A stretch of DNA of 64,000 nucleotides from Gemmatimonadaceae bacterium (GTDB lineage: Bacteria; Gemmatimonadota; Gemmatimonadetes; Gemmatimonadales; Gemmatimonadaceae). The translations under genes were made by a program, and so were the position numbers. The stretch covers positions 1 to 64,000 of the forward strand of contig DASXKV010000006.1 in NCBI GenBank assembly GCA_036496605.1. The letters run 5' to 3'. Positions 52,975-62,186 of the stretch are shown here, piece after piece. Position 1 is the first letter of the stretch; each line of letters starts with the position of its first letter. Below the pieces are notes generated by a model that worked only from the letters and a program-made list of their open reading frames with translations, did not search any database and was not told where the DNA came from.

Positions 52975-55900
52975 CTACTTCGAGTCCAGCTTCCTCCCCA
53001 CGTTCAGATTGTCAAAGTTCATAACCGTATTGAACACGAGGAAATACGACCCGATCGTCTCGCCGCGATAGATCGGGTTGTTTGCGAACAACACCACGTG
53101 TCCCTTCTCGAGCGGCGCGTCGATGACGGCCGGGCGTTGGGCGATGTCGGTCCCGCCGTCGAGGAGACCCGAGACCAGCAGGTCGCGTTGATCGGCGAAG
53201 CGCACCGCGACACGTGGACGCTGGTCGGGTGGGATCACGCCGACCGGGTTGCGCAAGATCTCATCGGTCACCGGCGCGGCTTGCCACGGCTGCACGGGCG
53301 TTGGGCGAGGCGCGTCGAAGCGTTCGTCGAGCGGCCGTCCCTGGACCACGTCCGGATCGTCTGGGGTGCCGCGACCGGTCGCGCGCGCTTCGCCATTGCC
53401 AGCACCAAAGCGACCGCCGCCGCGTCCGCCACGCACGCTGCTGACGCCGAAGCTCTGGCCGTTCGCGCTGTACAGGGCGAGGCTGTCCTTCACGCCATAG
53501 ACGATCGGGCTAGCGTCGTCGACGATCCGTGAACGGAGGAGCGTGCCGACCACTTCGCCTCGGCGCGGCTGATTGACGCTGACTCCGTTCGCGAGGCCGA
53601 ACTGCACCGCGAAGTCGGCCGTGTTTTCGACGCTGACGAGCACGCCACCGCGCCTGACGAAGCTCTCGAGGTTCGCCAACCCCTGCCAGCCGAGTCCTGG
53701 GCGGAGATCCTCGGTCTGTGCCAACACTCCGATGTTCGGCGTCTCCGGCGTCTTCTTCCACGGGAGTGGATTTCGCCACTGTGGAAGTCCCTGGATGATC
53801 GCGTTGGCGTTGCCGCCCGCCGGTGGGAAGAGGATGACGTCGTACTTCGCATTGAGCGTTGCGTTTTTCGCGACGTCCTGCGTCGAGATGTAGTCGTAGG
53901 GGATCTGGAGGAAATCGAGCGCCTGGCGCCACCACCCTTCGGTCTGGGTGTTCTGCCAGGTATGCAGCAGCGCGATGCGCGCGGCGCGCAATGGATGCAG
54001 CTTGACGTTAGGCGCGGCGGCCGACGCGTACGCGGAAATACCGAGCTCCTTCGTTAGGCGATCGAGGTCGCCTTGCGACACGTTGCGGATGACGAACGAG
54101 CCCCGGTTGAAGTGCTTGCCGTCGGCGTCGAACGGCGCTTCGGCCGCTTGAAAGTCCGCATTCCTAAGCTTGTATCGGAGCGTCGCCAGCGCGTTGTCCC
54201 CGTTGTGGTTGACGAGGAACACGCCACCCGAGCCCGTGACGCCGCCCGGCGCTTTGATCTCCCCCGTCACGCGTTCCATGGGAACGTCGAGAACTTTGGT
54301 ATCCGTGGTGCGGACAGCGCGTACGCCGAACCCTTCCGGGAACGTCCAGCCAGTGTCGTCGTAGGGATTCTTCTGCGGATCGTTCGGGCTCCAGTACTGA
54401 TAGTCGAGGAGCGCGTCGGCGATGCGTGAGTACGGCTGGTCCATGCGGATGACGTAGCTGCCCGCGGGGAACTGTCGAGTTTCCGTCACCTCGGTCGGGC
54501 GTGGCGGTGCACTGTCGCCCTGCGTTGCCGCTCCGCGTCCAGCCCGGCCGCCCCGGCCTTCCGCGGGACGCCTAACGACCACCGTGACCGAGAAGGGCCG
54601 CGTCGCCCGCGAGATCTCGACCGCCTGTTTTTGCAGCACGCGAAGCAGATCCGCCTGCGCGCCGCGACGCGGATCGTCCGCCGGCAGCACGTACGCCGCG
54701 GGCCCTTCTGTTTTCGGCTTCAGAATCGAGCGTTTGCTTTTTTCGTAGAAATTCTCGAGGAAGGTACGTCGATTGTTGGCGATATAACTCAGCGAGACGA
54801 GTATCCCCGTCTGCTCGTAGTTGTTGTTGTTGCGGAGGGACCACTTCACGTGCGCGAGCGGCGGATTCTGGCGATACCAGGTCCGCTCCGTCTCGCTCGG
54901 GCTGAGCGTGCGATCGAGTGTCTCCGCGGTGCCGCCATTACCGAAGGTCTCGTACAAGCGGCTGATGCCGTTGTGCGTCGCCGCGATGAACATCAGGTAG
55001 CCGGGCGACCACGTATCGAACTGCCCGTGCGCGAAGACGCCGGGCATCCCGAAGCGCGTCATCTCCTGCACGTTGTTCCAGCCGATCATCTGCCATTCGT
55101 TCGTGAGCAGCGGATCCAGCCACGCATTGAACGGCCCGTCCCCGATCGTATTGTCGTACATGAACGGCACGGACTCGTGGAGGTCGTGCAGTACCTGCGC
55201 CTTCCAGTCCACGAAGGTGTTGAGGACGTTCTGGGTGAGCTTGAGCGTCATCCCCATCGCGTCGCGATTGTTGTCGTGACGCACGTAGTGCCCCCAGTAC
55301 ACGAGGTCCGGGTACGTCGCTCCAGGGTGCTTCATGTGCCAGTTGAAGATGTCGACCATGCGGTCGCGTCCGTCGACCTCGACAATCGGTGTGATGAGCG
55401 TGATGAGATGGTCGCGGATGTTCTTGATATACGGACTCTCATCGACGGCGAGTCGGTAGGCGAGCTCCATGAGGGCCGTCGGCGCGCCCGACTCGGTGGA
55501 GTGGATCGTCCCGGTGATGTAGTACACGGGCGCCGCGTCGGCGGCGATGCGACGGGCCTCGTCGTCGTTCATGCCGATCGTGCGCGGGTCGGCGAGCTTG
55601 GCCAGCTTCGCCTTGTTCTCGTCGAGCTTCGCCATCAGCTCTTCCGATGCCACGGCGACGGCGACCATCTCGCGCCCTTCTTCAGTCCTGCCAATTGAGT
55701 ACACTCTCACCCTCGGCGACGACTTCGCGAGGAGACGCATGTACGCGTACACCTCCTTGGAGTCGGGGAGCTTCGTCGGCGCGCCGGCGATGTCGCCGAG
55801 GACAGCCTTGGGCGTCGGGACGGTCTTGGAGGCGGGCAGGTAGTCGACGAGGGGCGAGAGGAAGAACGGCTCGGTGGTGTACTCGTGGATCTTGCGCGTG

Positions 55901-56055
55901 TACTCCTCGTCGATCGCCTGGCCGGGATCGCGGCCAGGTCGGGCGGCGGAGAGATCGGCCGCGCTCGAACCCTGCTGAGCGGTCGAGTTTTGCGCCGGCA
56001 ACGGCGCAGCCATCAGCAGAGTGAGAAGGACCAACGCGGAACTGAAGCGAGTCAT
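52975..56055 (-). CDS. Secreted M14-family zinc carboxypeptidase-like protein
   Basis: The 1026-residue precursor has a signal peptide (SALVLLTLLMAAPLPAQ). The peptidase M14 domain follows: YSIGRTEEGREMVAVAV, zinc motif TIHSTESG (His185, Glu188), PIVEVDGRDRMVDIFN, GHYVRHDNNRDAMGMTL and VLHDLHESVPF for the third ligand. The long C-terminal part contains an LHTWQNTQTEGWWRQALDFLQIPYDYIS...VILFPPAGG segment resembling a glutamine-amidotransferase/ThuA-like fold. Gly/Arg-rich stretches (about 504-524 and 874-910) interrupt it. It probably degrades extracellular peptides. The start at 56055 begins the signal; it is the downstream neighbour of the BNR protein. Confidence 0.88.
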   Translation of the reverse strand: MTRFSSALVLLTLLMAAPLPAQNSTAQQGSSAADLSAARPGRDPGQAIDEEYTRKIHEYTTEPFFLSPLVDYLPASKTVPTPKAVLGDIAGAPTKLPDSKEVYAYMRLLAKSSPRVRVYSIGRTEEGREMVAVAVASEELMAKLDENKAKLAKLADPRTIGMNDDEARRIAADAAPVYYITGTIHSTESGAPTALMELAYRLAVDESPYIKNIRDHLITLITPIVEVDGRDRMVDIFNWHMKHPGATYPDLVYWGHYVRHDNNRDAMGMTLKLTQNVLNTFVDWKAQVLHDLHESVPFMYDNTIGDGPFNAWLDPLLTNEWQMIGWNNVQEMTRFGMPGVFAHGQFDTWSPGYLMFIAATHNGISRLYETFGNGGTAETLDRTLSPSETERTWYRQNPPLAHVKWSLRNNNNYEQTGILVSLSYIANNRRTFLENFYEKSKRSILKPKTEGPAAYVLPADDPRRGAQADLLRVLQKQAVEISRATRPFSVTVVVRRPAEGRGGRAGRGAATQGDSAPPRPTEVTETRQFPAGSYVIRMDQPYSRIADALLDYQYWSPNDPQKNPYDDTGWTFPEGFGVRAVRTTDTKVLDVPMERVTGEIKAPGGVTGSGGVFLVNHNGDNALATLRYKLRNADFQAAEAPFDADGKHFNRGSFVIRNVSQGDLDRLTKELGISAYASAAAPNVKLHPLRAARIALLHTWQNTQTEGWWRQALDFLQIPYDYISTQDVAKNATLNAKYDVILFPPAGGNANAIIQGLPQWRNPLPWKKTPETPNIGVLAQTEDLRPGLGWQGLANLESFVRRGGVLVSVENTADFAVQFGLANGVSVNQPRRGEVVGTLLRSRIVDDASPIVYGVKDSLALYSANGQSFGVSSVRGGRGGGRFGAGNGEARATGRGTPDDPDVVQGRPLDERFDAPRPTPVQPWQAAPVTDEILRNPVGVIPPDQRPRVAVRFADQRDLLVSGLLDGGTDIAQRPAVIDAPLEKGHVVLFANNPIYRGETIGSYFLVFNTVMNFDNLNVGRKLDSK

Positions 56056-56156
56056 TCCGGACCTCGGAGAAGGTAGAGAGTAGTTGTATGCAGCAGACAA
56101 CTTAACGCGCGCGACTGTGTCGGCGAGCGCCGTGACTTGGCAGCGGCGCCTCAGGC

Positions 56157-56180
56157 TTGGAGAACTGTTGGGACGCGGAT
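56157..56180 (+). repeat. 24-bp dispersed motif, copy 2
   Basis: Matches the motif at 35486-35509 (minus) at 22 of 24 positions. It ends at the first base of the TGA stop (minus strand, 56180) of the BNR-repeat gene, so it lies in that gene's 3' end. Confidence 0.7.
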
Positions 56181-59100
56181 CAGCGACCGGTGATGAGGGT
56201 GTCGGTCAGCGCCGTGACCTTACCCGACATCGCCTTGTTGAACGCCGGCACGTCCTCCGTCATCACCTTGGCGTACTCCGCCTTTGCCGCCGCGAGATCC
56301 GACTCGATCTGTGCGAGCACCTCGAGCGACGTATCCGTCGGCCGAGAATCCGCGCCGCCGGCGACGTCACCCGCCCCCGTGCCGACCTCGCCCGAAAGCC
56401 AGATCAGGTTCAGATACACCTTGTACGCCTCGACGTAATACTTGTCGTCGCTGTTGAGATCGGACTTCGTGAGCAACCGTAGCTCGACGCCGAGGAGCTT
56501 TCCGTCGAGTGCTGCCAACGCCGACGACGCGTCGGCCGACGTCGCGGGCGCCTTGCGCTGATCCTCAATCTGACGCCTAACGATTTCGAGCTTGTTGATC
56601 ATCTCCGCCGCGGCGTTCAGATCGTCGCGAATGCGGATCTGCGTCTGCGTCGAAGCGACGAGGTCGGCGTCGCTCGACGCAATCTCCGGATCGCGGAGAA
56701 CCTCGAGCGGCTGCGAGGGCGTCGTGTCCTTCCCGACGACGACCCGCACCGCGTAGCGGCCCGGCAGGCTTAATGGGCCCGTGCTCTGCGGACCCTGAAT
56801 GCCCCAATGCGTGATCGGCCTAACGGCTTTGCCCTTGAAGCGTGGCTCCTCCCAGATGTGCGGATTTGCCTCGGGCGTCGTGCGCAGCTCGACGCGCTTC
56901 GGCGCGTCGTAGTGCAGATCCCAGATCGCGCGATTCAATCCGACGCGTGTCGGCTGCTGGATCGTGCGAATCACCACGCCGGTCGAGTCGAGCACCTGGA
57001 CCTTTGCCGGCGCGCGCTCGGCCGTGGCGAGTGAGAAGGTGATATCGGCGTGGCCGCTGCGCGCCTGGCGATAACCGGGGTGCGGCGTGTAGAGTCGCGC
57101 ACCGGCGGCAGCGAGCTGTGCGCCTGCTCCCTCCTCGAGGGGCCCAATGTCGCGCAGAATGTAGACGCCGCGTCCATACGTCGAGACGACCACGTCATGC
57201 CACTTCTTCGGGACGACGATCCACGTCACGGGCGCCGCAGGAAGTCCTTCCTTGAATTGCGTCCAGTGCGCGCCGTCGTCGAGCGAATAAAAGAACGCGT
57301 GGCCGGTCCCCGCGAAGATCATTCCCTTCCGATTCGGGTTCTCGGCGACCGACATCATATAGGATAACGGGTGGTCGTTAGGCAGGCCGTCGCTGAGGCG
57401 CGTCCACGTCTGGCCGAAGTCGGTCGTCTTGTATAGATACGGCCGGCGATCGTCCATCATATGAAAGTCGACGGCGACGTACGCTGTGCCGGGATCGAAG
57501 TGAGATGGCTCGATCTTGCGTATCGTTCCCCACGCCGGCAGCCCGGTCACATTCTTCGTGACGTTCGTCCAGGTCGCGCCCGCGTCCTTCGTGAACCAGA
57601 TCTGACCGTCGTTCGTGCCGGTCCAGATCAGCCCGCGCTGGATCTCCGACGGCGCGATCGCGAACACCACCTCGCCGTAGAACTGGCCAAGGTTATCGCC
57701 GACGATGCCGCCCGAGGAAACAATCCGTGAGGGATCTCGAGTCGAGAGATCCGGACTGATCACGCGCCAACTTTGCCCGCCGTTGGACGTACTGAAGATC
57801 ACCTGGCAACCATAATAAACCGTGTTGTGATCGAACGGATCGATCGCGAGCGGCGGCGTCCAGTGGCAGCGGTACTTGAGATCGTTAGGCGGCGAATCCA
57901 GCGTGTGGAACCACGGACTCACGGAGCGCGCCTGTTTCGTCTTCGCGTTCCAGCGCGTGACCTCGTCGCCGTAGCACGAGGCCCACACGATATCGGCGTC
58001 GGTCGGATCAGGAAGTGTAAATCCCGACTCGCAGCCGCCGAGGCCGTGATCCCACGTCGAGAAGCCGCCGCCACGGCCGCCGCCCTGGTCCTCGAAGGCA
58101 TTCGAGTCGGCGGCCATGACGCTGTCGCGCCGCGTCCGTCCGCTGTCTGCGTTAGGCGGCCGGCGCGGTGGGACCGAATCCGGCCGGCCACCGAGAGCGC
58201 CCGCGCCGCGTCCGCCGCGACCACCCGGAGCGAACACGCCGCCGCGTCCGCCGGTGGGCGCCTCCGGCGCCGTGCTCGGCCCACGCATCGTGCCGTTGTC
58301 CTGGCGGTTGCCGTACACCCAGTAAGGAGTCTGGTTGTCGACGGCGACGTGATACATCTGCCCGTTAGGCAGCGACACGTTCGTGAAGCTCTTCCCGTGA
58401 TTCACCGTGATGCGCGCGTCGGCATCGTTCGTGAGCGCGAAATGATCCGCGTTCTTCGGATCGAACCAGATATCGTGGTTGTCGCCACCCCACGGCACGG
58501 TCTGGAACGTGACGCCACCGTCCATCGAGCGGAAAAAGCTGCTGTTCGCGATCAGAATCTCGTTCGCGTTGCTCGGCGAGACCGCGACGCGAATGTAGTA
58601 TCCAGCACGCCCGATGAGCGCGCGCGTCCAGTTCACCGGGCGCCAGTTGGCGCCGCCGTCGTCCGAGCGCCAGAACGAGCCCTGGTCGGGAGTCTGAATC
58701 AGCGCGTACACCCGGCGCGAATCACTCGGCGCCACCGCGACGTCGATCTTGCCTAACGGGGACTTGGGAAGTCCGGGACTCGCGACCTTGCTCCAGCTCG
58801 TGCCGCCGTCGCGCGAGACGTAGAGGCCGCTCCCCGCACCGCCGCTGAACATCGCCCAGGTGTGCATCTCCACCTGCCACATCCCGGCGAACAGCACCGA
58901 CGGATGCTTCGCGTCGATCGTGAGACCGGAGCAACCGGTGTTCGGATCGACGAACAGCACGCGCTGCCAATTCTTGCCGCCATCGGTCGTGCGATACACG
59001 CCGCGCTCCTGCTGCGGGCCAGTGACTCGGCCGAGCGCACAGACATAGACGATGTTCGGATTGGTCGGATGGACGATGATACGTCCGATGCGCCCCGTCT

Positions 59101-59530
59101 CACGGAGTCCGACGTTCTTCCATGTCGCGCCCGAGTCGTTGGACAGATAGACGCCGTCGCCCATGACGTCGGCGTCGCGGATCGCCCACGCCTCACCGGT
59201 CCCCGCCCAAACCATGTTCGGGTTCGACGGAGCGACGGCGAGCGCGCCGATCGCCTGCACCGCCATCGAGTCGAACACAGGGCGGAACGTGGCTCCGCTG
59301 TCGCTCGACTTCCACACGCCGCCGGACGCCGAGCCGACGTACCACACGCGCGGGTCGCCCGGTACACCCGTCACGGCGGCGAACCGGCCGCCACCAGACG
59401 GTCCCATCAATTGGAAGCGAAATGGGTCTTCAGGACGCTGCGGCCGACGGCCGGGCTGCTGCGCCGAGAGAATGGTGGACTGGAGAAGAAAAACCGAGAG
59501 GACGACGCGAAAGTTGCCGGTGATCGACAT
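56180..59530 (-). CDS. Secreted sortilin/VPS10-like BNR-repeat protein
   Basis: An 1116-residue protein with a signal peptide (VVLSVFLLQSTILSAQ). A beta-propeller region follows, built from Asp-box units such as VWKSSDSGATFRPV, VYLSNDSGATWKNV, VYRTTDGGKNWQRV, LYVSRDGGTSWSKV, FWRSDDGGANWRPV and WFTKDAGATWTNV. It contains a Gly/Arg/Pro-rich insert at about 412-483. The last 300 residues (after ILRDIGPLEEG) form a beta-rich domain, then a helical part. The family is a secreted sortilin-like glycosidase-fold protein widespread in Acidobacteriota and Gemmatimonadota; catalysis is not established. Probably one transcript with the M14 gene. Confidence 0.9.
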   Translation of the reverse strand: MSITGNFRVVLSVFLLQSTILSAQQPGRRPQRPEDPFRFQLMGPSGGGRFAAVTGVPGDPRVWYVGSASGGVWKSSDSGATFRPVFDSMAVQAIGALAVAPSNPNMVWAGTGEAWAIRDADVMGDGVYLSNDSGATWKNVGLRETGRIGRIIVHPTNPNIVYVCALGRVTGPQQERGVYRTTDGGKNWQRVLFVDPNTGCSGLTIDAKHPSVLFAGMWQVEMHTWAMFSGGAGSGLYVSRDGGTSWSKVASPGLPKSPLGKIDVAVAPSDSRRVYALIQTPDQGSFWRSDDGGANWRPVNWTRALIGRAGYYIRVAVSPSNANEILIANSSFFRSMDGGVTFQTVPWGGDNHDIWFDPKNADHFALTNDADARITVNHGKSFTNVSLPNGQMYHVAVDNQTPYWVYGNRQDNGTMRGPSTAPEAPTGGRGGVFAPGGRGGRGAGALGGRPDSVPPRRPPNADSGRTRRDSVMAADSNAFEDQGGGRGGGFSTWDHGLGGCESGFTLPDPTDADIVWASCYGDEVTRWNAKTKQARSVSPWFHTLDSPPNDLKYRCHWTPPLAIDPFDHNTVYYGCQVIFSTSNGGQSWRVISPDLSTRDPSRIVSSGGIVGDNLGQFYGEVVFAIAPSEIQRGLIWTGTNDGQIWFTKDAGATWTNVTKNVTGLPAWGTIRKIEPSHFDPGTAYVAVDFHMMDDRRPYLYKTTDFGQTWTRLSDGLPNDHPLSYMMSVAENPNRKGMIFAGTGHAFFYSLDDGAHWTQFKEGLPAAPVTWIVVPKKWHDVVVSTYGRGVYILRDIGPLEEGAGAQLAAAGARLYTPHPGYRQARSGHADITFSLATAERAPAKVQVLDSTGVVIRTIQQPTRVGLNRAIWDLHYDAPKRVELRTTPEANPHIWEEPRFKGKAVRPITHWGIQGPQSTGPLSLPGRYAVRVVVGKDTTPSQPLEVLRDPEIASSDADLVASTQTQIRIRDDLNAAAEMINKLEIVRRQIEDQRKAPATSADASSALAALDGKLLGVELRLLTKSDLNSDDKYYVEAYKVYLNLIWLSGEVGTGAGDVAGGADSRPTDTSLEVLAQIESDLAAAKAEYAKVMTEDVPAFNKAMSGKVTALTDTLITGR

Positions 59531-59613
59531 GCTCTTGCTCCATTAGCGCTCGTTCGACGGATCAACGATACGAGCGGCACGAGCGAGAGCAAGGTCACTC
59601 CACTAACCAGATT

Positions 59614-59640
59614 GTCATCCTTGAGCGAAGCGAAGGATCA
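59614..59640. repeat. Dispersed hairpin repeat (AGCGAAGCGA core), copy 3
   Basis: GTCATCCTTGAGCGAAGCGA followed by AGGATCA. The final TCA is the reversed stop codon of the ADOP gene ending at 59638, so the element overlaps that gene's 3' end by its last three bases. Related to 2526-2552 and 23725-23755. Confidence 0.6.
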
Positions 59641-62076
59641 ATCGCCGAGTCGAAGCGCCTTCACCGGATCCTCACTAGCGGCGCGCCTTCCCGGGACGAC
59701 GCACGCGCCCGCCGCCACGATGAGGACGATGATCGTCACACCAACGAGTGTCAGCGGATCGGCGGGAGAAACCTCGTACAGGAAGCCCGAGAGTGAGCGG
59801 CCAGCGATCACTGCCACCACGACGCCGATCGCACAACCGATCCCGGCGAGGACGAGTCCCTCGCGGACGATCATCCGGAGCATCGTCGCGGGCTCGGCGC
59901 CGAGTGCGACGCGGATGCCAATCTCCTTTCGCCGCTGTGTGACCGCGTAGGTGAGAATTCCATAAATGCCGACGGCGGCGAGCGTCAAGGCCAATGCCGC
60001 GAAGACGCCGAGGAGAAGCATGACGAAGCGCGGTGGGTCGGCCGACGCGGCGAGTGTCCTGCCTAACGGGTCGATCTTCGCCACCGGTAGGCTCGGATCG
60101 AGTCCGCGCAGTGCATCGCGAATCACTGCCGCGAGCGCCGCCGCATCGCCGCGTGAGCGCACGACGAGGTGCATCTTCCGGAATGGGAACTGATGCTCGC
60201 TGAAGTAGAGCGCCGGCTCGGTGGCACTCTGGATCGACGCATTCTTCACGTCGCGAACGACGCCGATCACCTCGTGATCGTCGCCAGCGACGATACGGGC
60301 GCCTAACGGGCCGACGTATCGTACGGTGGTGACGATGCGCTTGCCGATTGGACTTGCTCCCGGCCAGAGCTGGCGCGCGAGCGTCTCGTTTACGATTGCT
60401 ACACCTGGTGCGTGCGCGTCATCGCGGGGCTCGAAAACGCGGCCCGCAACGAGCGGAACGCGAAGTGTATTGAAGTAGCCGTCGTCGACGGTGTGATACT
60501 GCGCTGTCGGCTCGTCTCCCGAAGGGGGCAACGGCATGTCTCGCACGCGGAAGGGAATCCGCCAACCTGTCTCGAGGGGGAGAAAGTTGCTCGCACCGGC
60601 GGCGGAAACCTCGGGTCGGCTGCGGAGGGCCTGCACCAGATTCGTGTAGAACAGATCGACGCGCGCGAAGTCCTTGTACGCGACGTCGGGAAGTTGCACA
60701 TCCGCGGTGAGCACCGAGGTCGCGTCGACGCCGAGGTCCGCGCGCAGCAATCGCGAGACGCTGCGGACGAGCAGCCCCGCTCCGGCCAGCAGCATCACCG
60801 CAAGGGCAACCTCGGCGATCACGAGCGTGGCGCGCGTGTGGCGCGCTCCGGCGGAGCTGCCGCGAGCTCCCGCTTGAAGTACGCGCTGCAGCTCGGTGCG
60901 CGACTGGACGAGCGCCGGCGCGAGACCAAAAGCGACCGCCGTGAGCGCGGCAATGGCCGTCGCGAAGAGAAGAACCGGTGGGTCGACGCCGATCTCCTGC
61001 GCGCGCGGAATGTGGATCGGCGTCCAGGCGAGGAGGCCCTTCACGCTGATGACGCCAATCACCGTACCAAGCAGGCCACCGAGGATGGCGAGGAGGAGAC
61101 TTTCGGTGAGAAAGAGCCTAACGAGACGCGAGCGGCTCGCACCTATCGCGGCGCGTACTGCAACCTCTCGCCGACGCGTCGTTGCCCGAGCGAGGAGGAG
61201 ATTCGCGACGTTGAGGCACGCGATCGCGAGCAACACGCCCGCGGCGCCAAACAGCGCGAACAGCGCGGGACGAAAGACGCCCGCCACCTCGTGGTCGAGG
61301 TCGACGGCACGTGCGCTCCATCCGGCGTTCGTCGCCCGGTTCTCGTCGCCGAGCCTAACGGTGAGGGCGCTCAGCTCACGATTGGCAGCACCGGTGGTCG
61401 CATGAGGCGCGAGGCGCGCCACGGCTTCCATGAAATGCGCGCCGCGGCTGTGCTGCGCCGGATTCCAGATCATGCCCTGCCACAGATCGGTCTCGCCGGG
61501 AAAGGTGAAGCCCGGCGGCATGACGCCGACGATCGTGTACAGGAATCCATTCAGGCGCACGCCTCTCCCAACGGCACCCGGGTCCCGCTGAAACCGGGAC
61601 TCCCACAGTCGATCGCTGATCACCACCTCGAGCGCTTTCCCGTAGAGTCCCTGCTCAGGCGTGAAGGCGTGGCCGATACGGGGGCGCACGCCGAGGACGT
61701 CGAAGAGATTGCGCGTCGTCTCGACGCCACTCACACGAATCGCATTGCCGTTGGCGTCGTCGGAGAGGTTCAGCTCGGGCCTCCACCACGCGGCCGCGTC
61801 GACGAAGGAGCCTGTGAGTCCTCGGTAGTCGAGAAAGTTCACTGGCGAGAGAGGCTCGTGCTCGAGCGCCTTCGCGTGGTTGGTCTCCCAGATTTGGACG
61901 AGGCGGTCGGGGTCCGCATATGGCAGCGGGCGCAATACGACCCCATTCAACATGCTGAAGACCGCAGCGGTGGCGCCGGTCCCCAGGCCTAACGCGAGAA
62001 CCGCGGCGATCGTAAAGGCAGGCGCGCGCAGGAGGCTGCGCAAGGCGAAGCGGAGATCACTGATGAGGTTGTCCAT
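59638..62076 (-). CDS. ADOP-type duplicated FtsX/MacB permease (4 of 4)
   Basis: An 812-residue permease: DLRFALRSLLRAPAFTIAAVLALGLGTGATAAVFSMLNGVVLRPLPYADPDRL at the start, then the first FtsX part (GAAGVLLAIACLNVANLLLARATTRRREVAVRAAIGASRSRLVRLFLTESLLLAILGGLLG) and the second (RRKEIGIRVALGAEPATMLRMIVREGLVLAGIG). No ATPase is nearby. An inverted repeat (GTTGTCC/GGACAAC, 62068-62074 and 62085-62091) overlaps its start codon. Its 3' end abuts the dispersed hairpin repeat. Confidence 0.92.
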   Translation of the reverse strand: MDNLISDLRFALRSLLRAPAFTIAAVLALGLGTGATAAVFSMLNGVVLRPLPYADPDRLVQIWETNHAKALEHEPLSPVNFLDYRGLTGSFVDAAAWWRPELNLSDDANGNAIRVSGVETTRNLFDVLGVRPRIGHAFTPEQGLYGKALEVVISDRLWESRFQRDPGAVGRGVRLNGFLYTIVGVMPPGFTFPGETDLWQGMIWNPAQHSRGAHFMEAVARLAPHATTGAANRELSALTVRLGDENRATNAGWSARAVDLDHEVAGVFRPALFALFGAAGVLLAIACLNVANLLLARATTRRREVAVRAAIGASRSRLVRLFLTESLLLAILGGLLGTVIGVISVKGLLAWTPIHIPRAQEIGVDPPVLLFATAIAALTAVAFGLAPALVQSRTELQRVLQAGARGSSAGARHTRATLVIAEVALAVMLLAGAGLLVRSVSRLLRADLGVDATSVLTADVQLPDVAYKDFARVDLFYTNLVQALRSRPEVSAAGASNFLPLETGWRIPFRVRDMPLPPSGDEPTAQYHTVDDGYFNTLRVPLVAGRVFEPRDDAHAPGVAIVNETLARQLWPGASPIGKRIVTTVRYVGPLGARIVAGDDHEVIGVVRDVKNASIQSATEPALYFSEHQFPFRKMHLVVRSRGDAAALAAVIRDALRGLDPSLPVAKIDPLGRTLAASADPPRFVMLLLGVFAALALTLAAVGIYGILTYAVTQRRKEIGIRVALGAEPATMLRMIVREGLVLAGIGCAIGVVVAVIAGRSLSGFLYEVSPADPLTLVGVTIIVLIVAAGACVVPGRRAASEDPVKALRLGD

Positions 62077-62147
62077 GCGGAATTGGACAACGGCTGGTGG
62101 CTGGTGGTTGCTGACTGGATAGCGGGCGGAGGGCAGAGAGTCGTTGC

Positions 62148-62184
62148 TCTAACCCCTAACCCCTAACCCTAACCCCTAGCCCCT
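62148..62184 (-). repeat. CCCCTAAC array (G-rich on the minus strand)
   Basis: Four or five units of CCCCTAA plus CCCCTAG lie directly 3' of the minus-strand gene ending at 62187. On that gene's coding strand they read GGGGTTAGGG. They are the fifth member of the telomere-like set. Confidence 0.75.
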
Positions 62185-62186
62185 CC

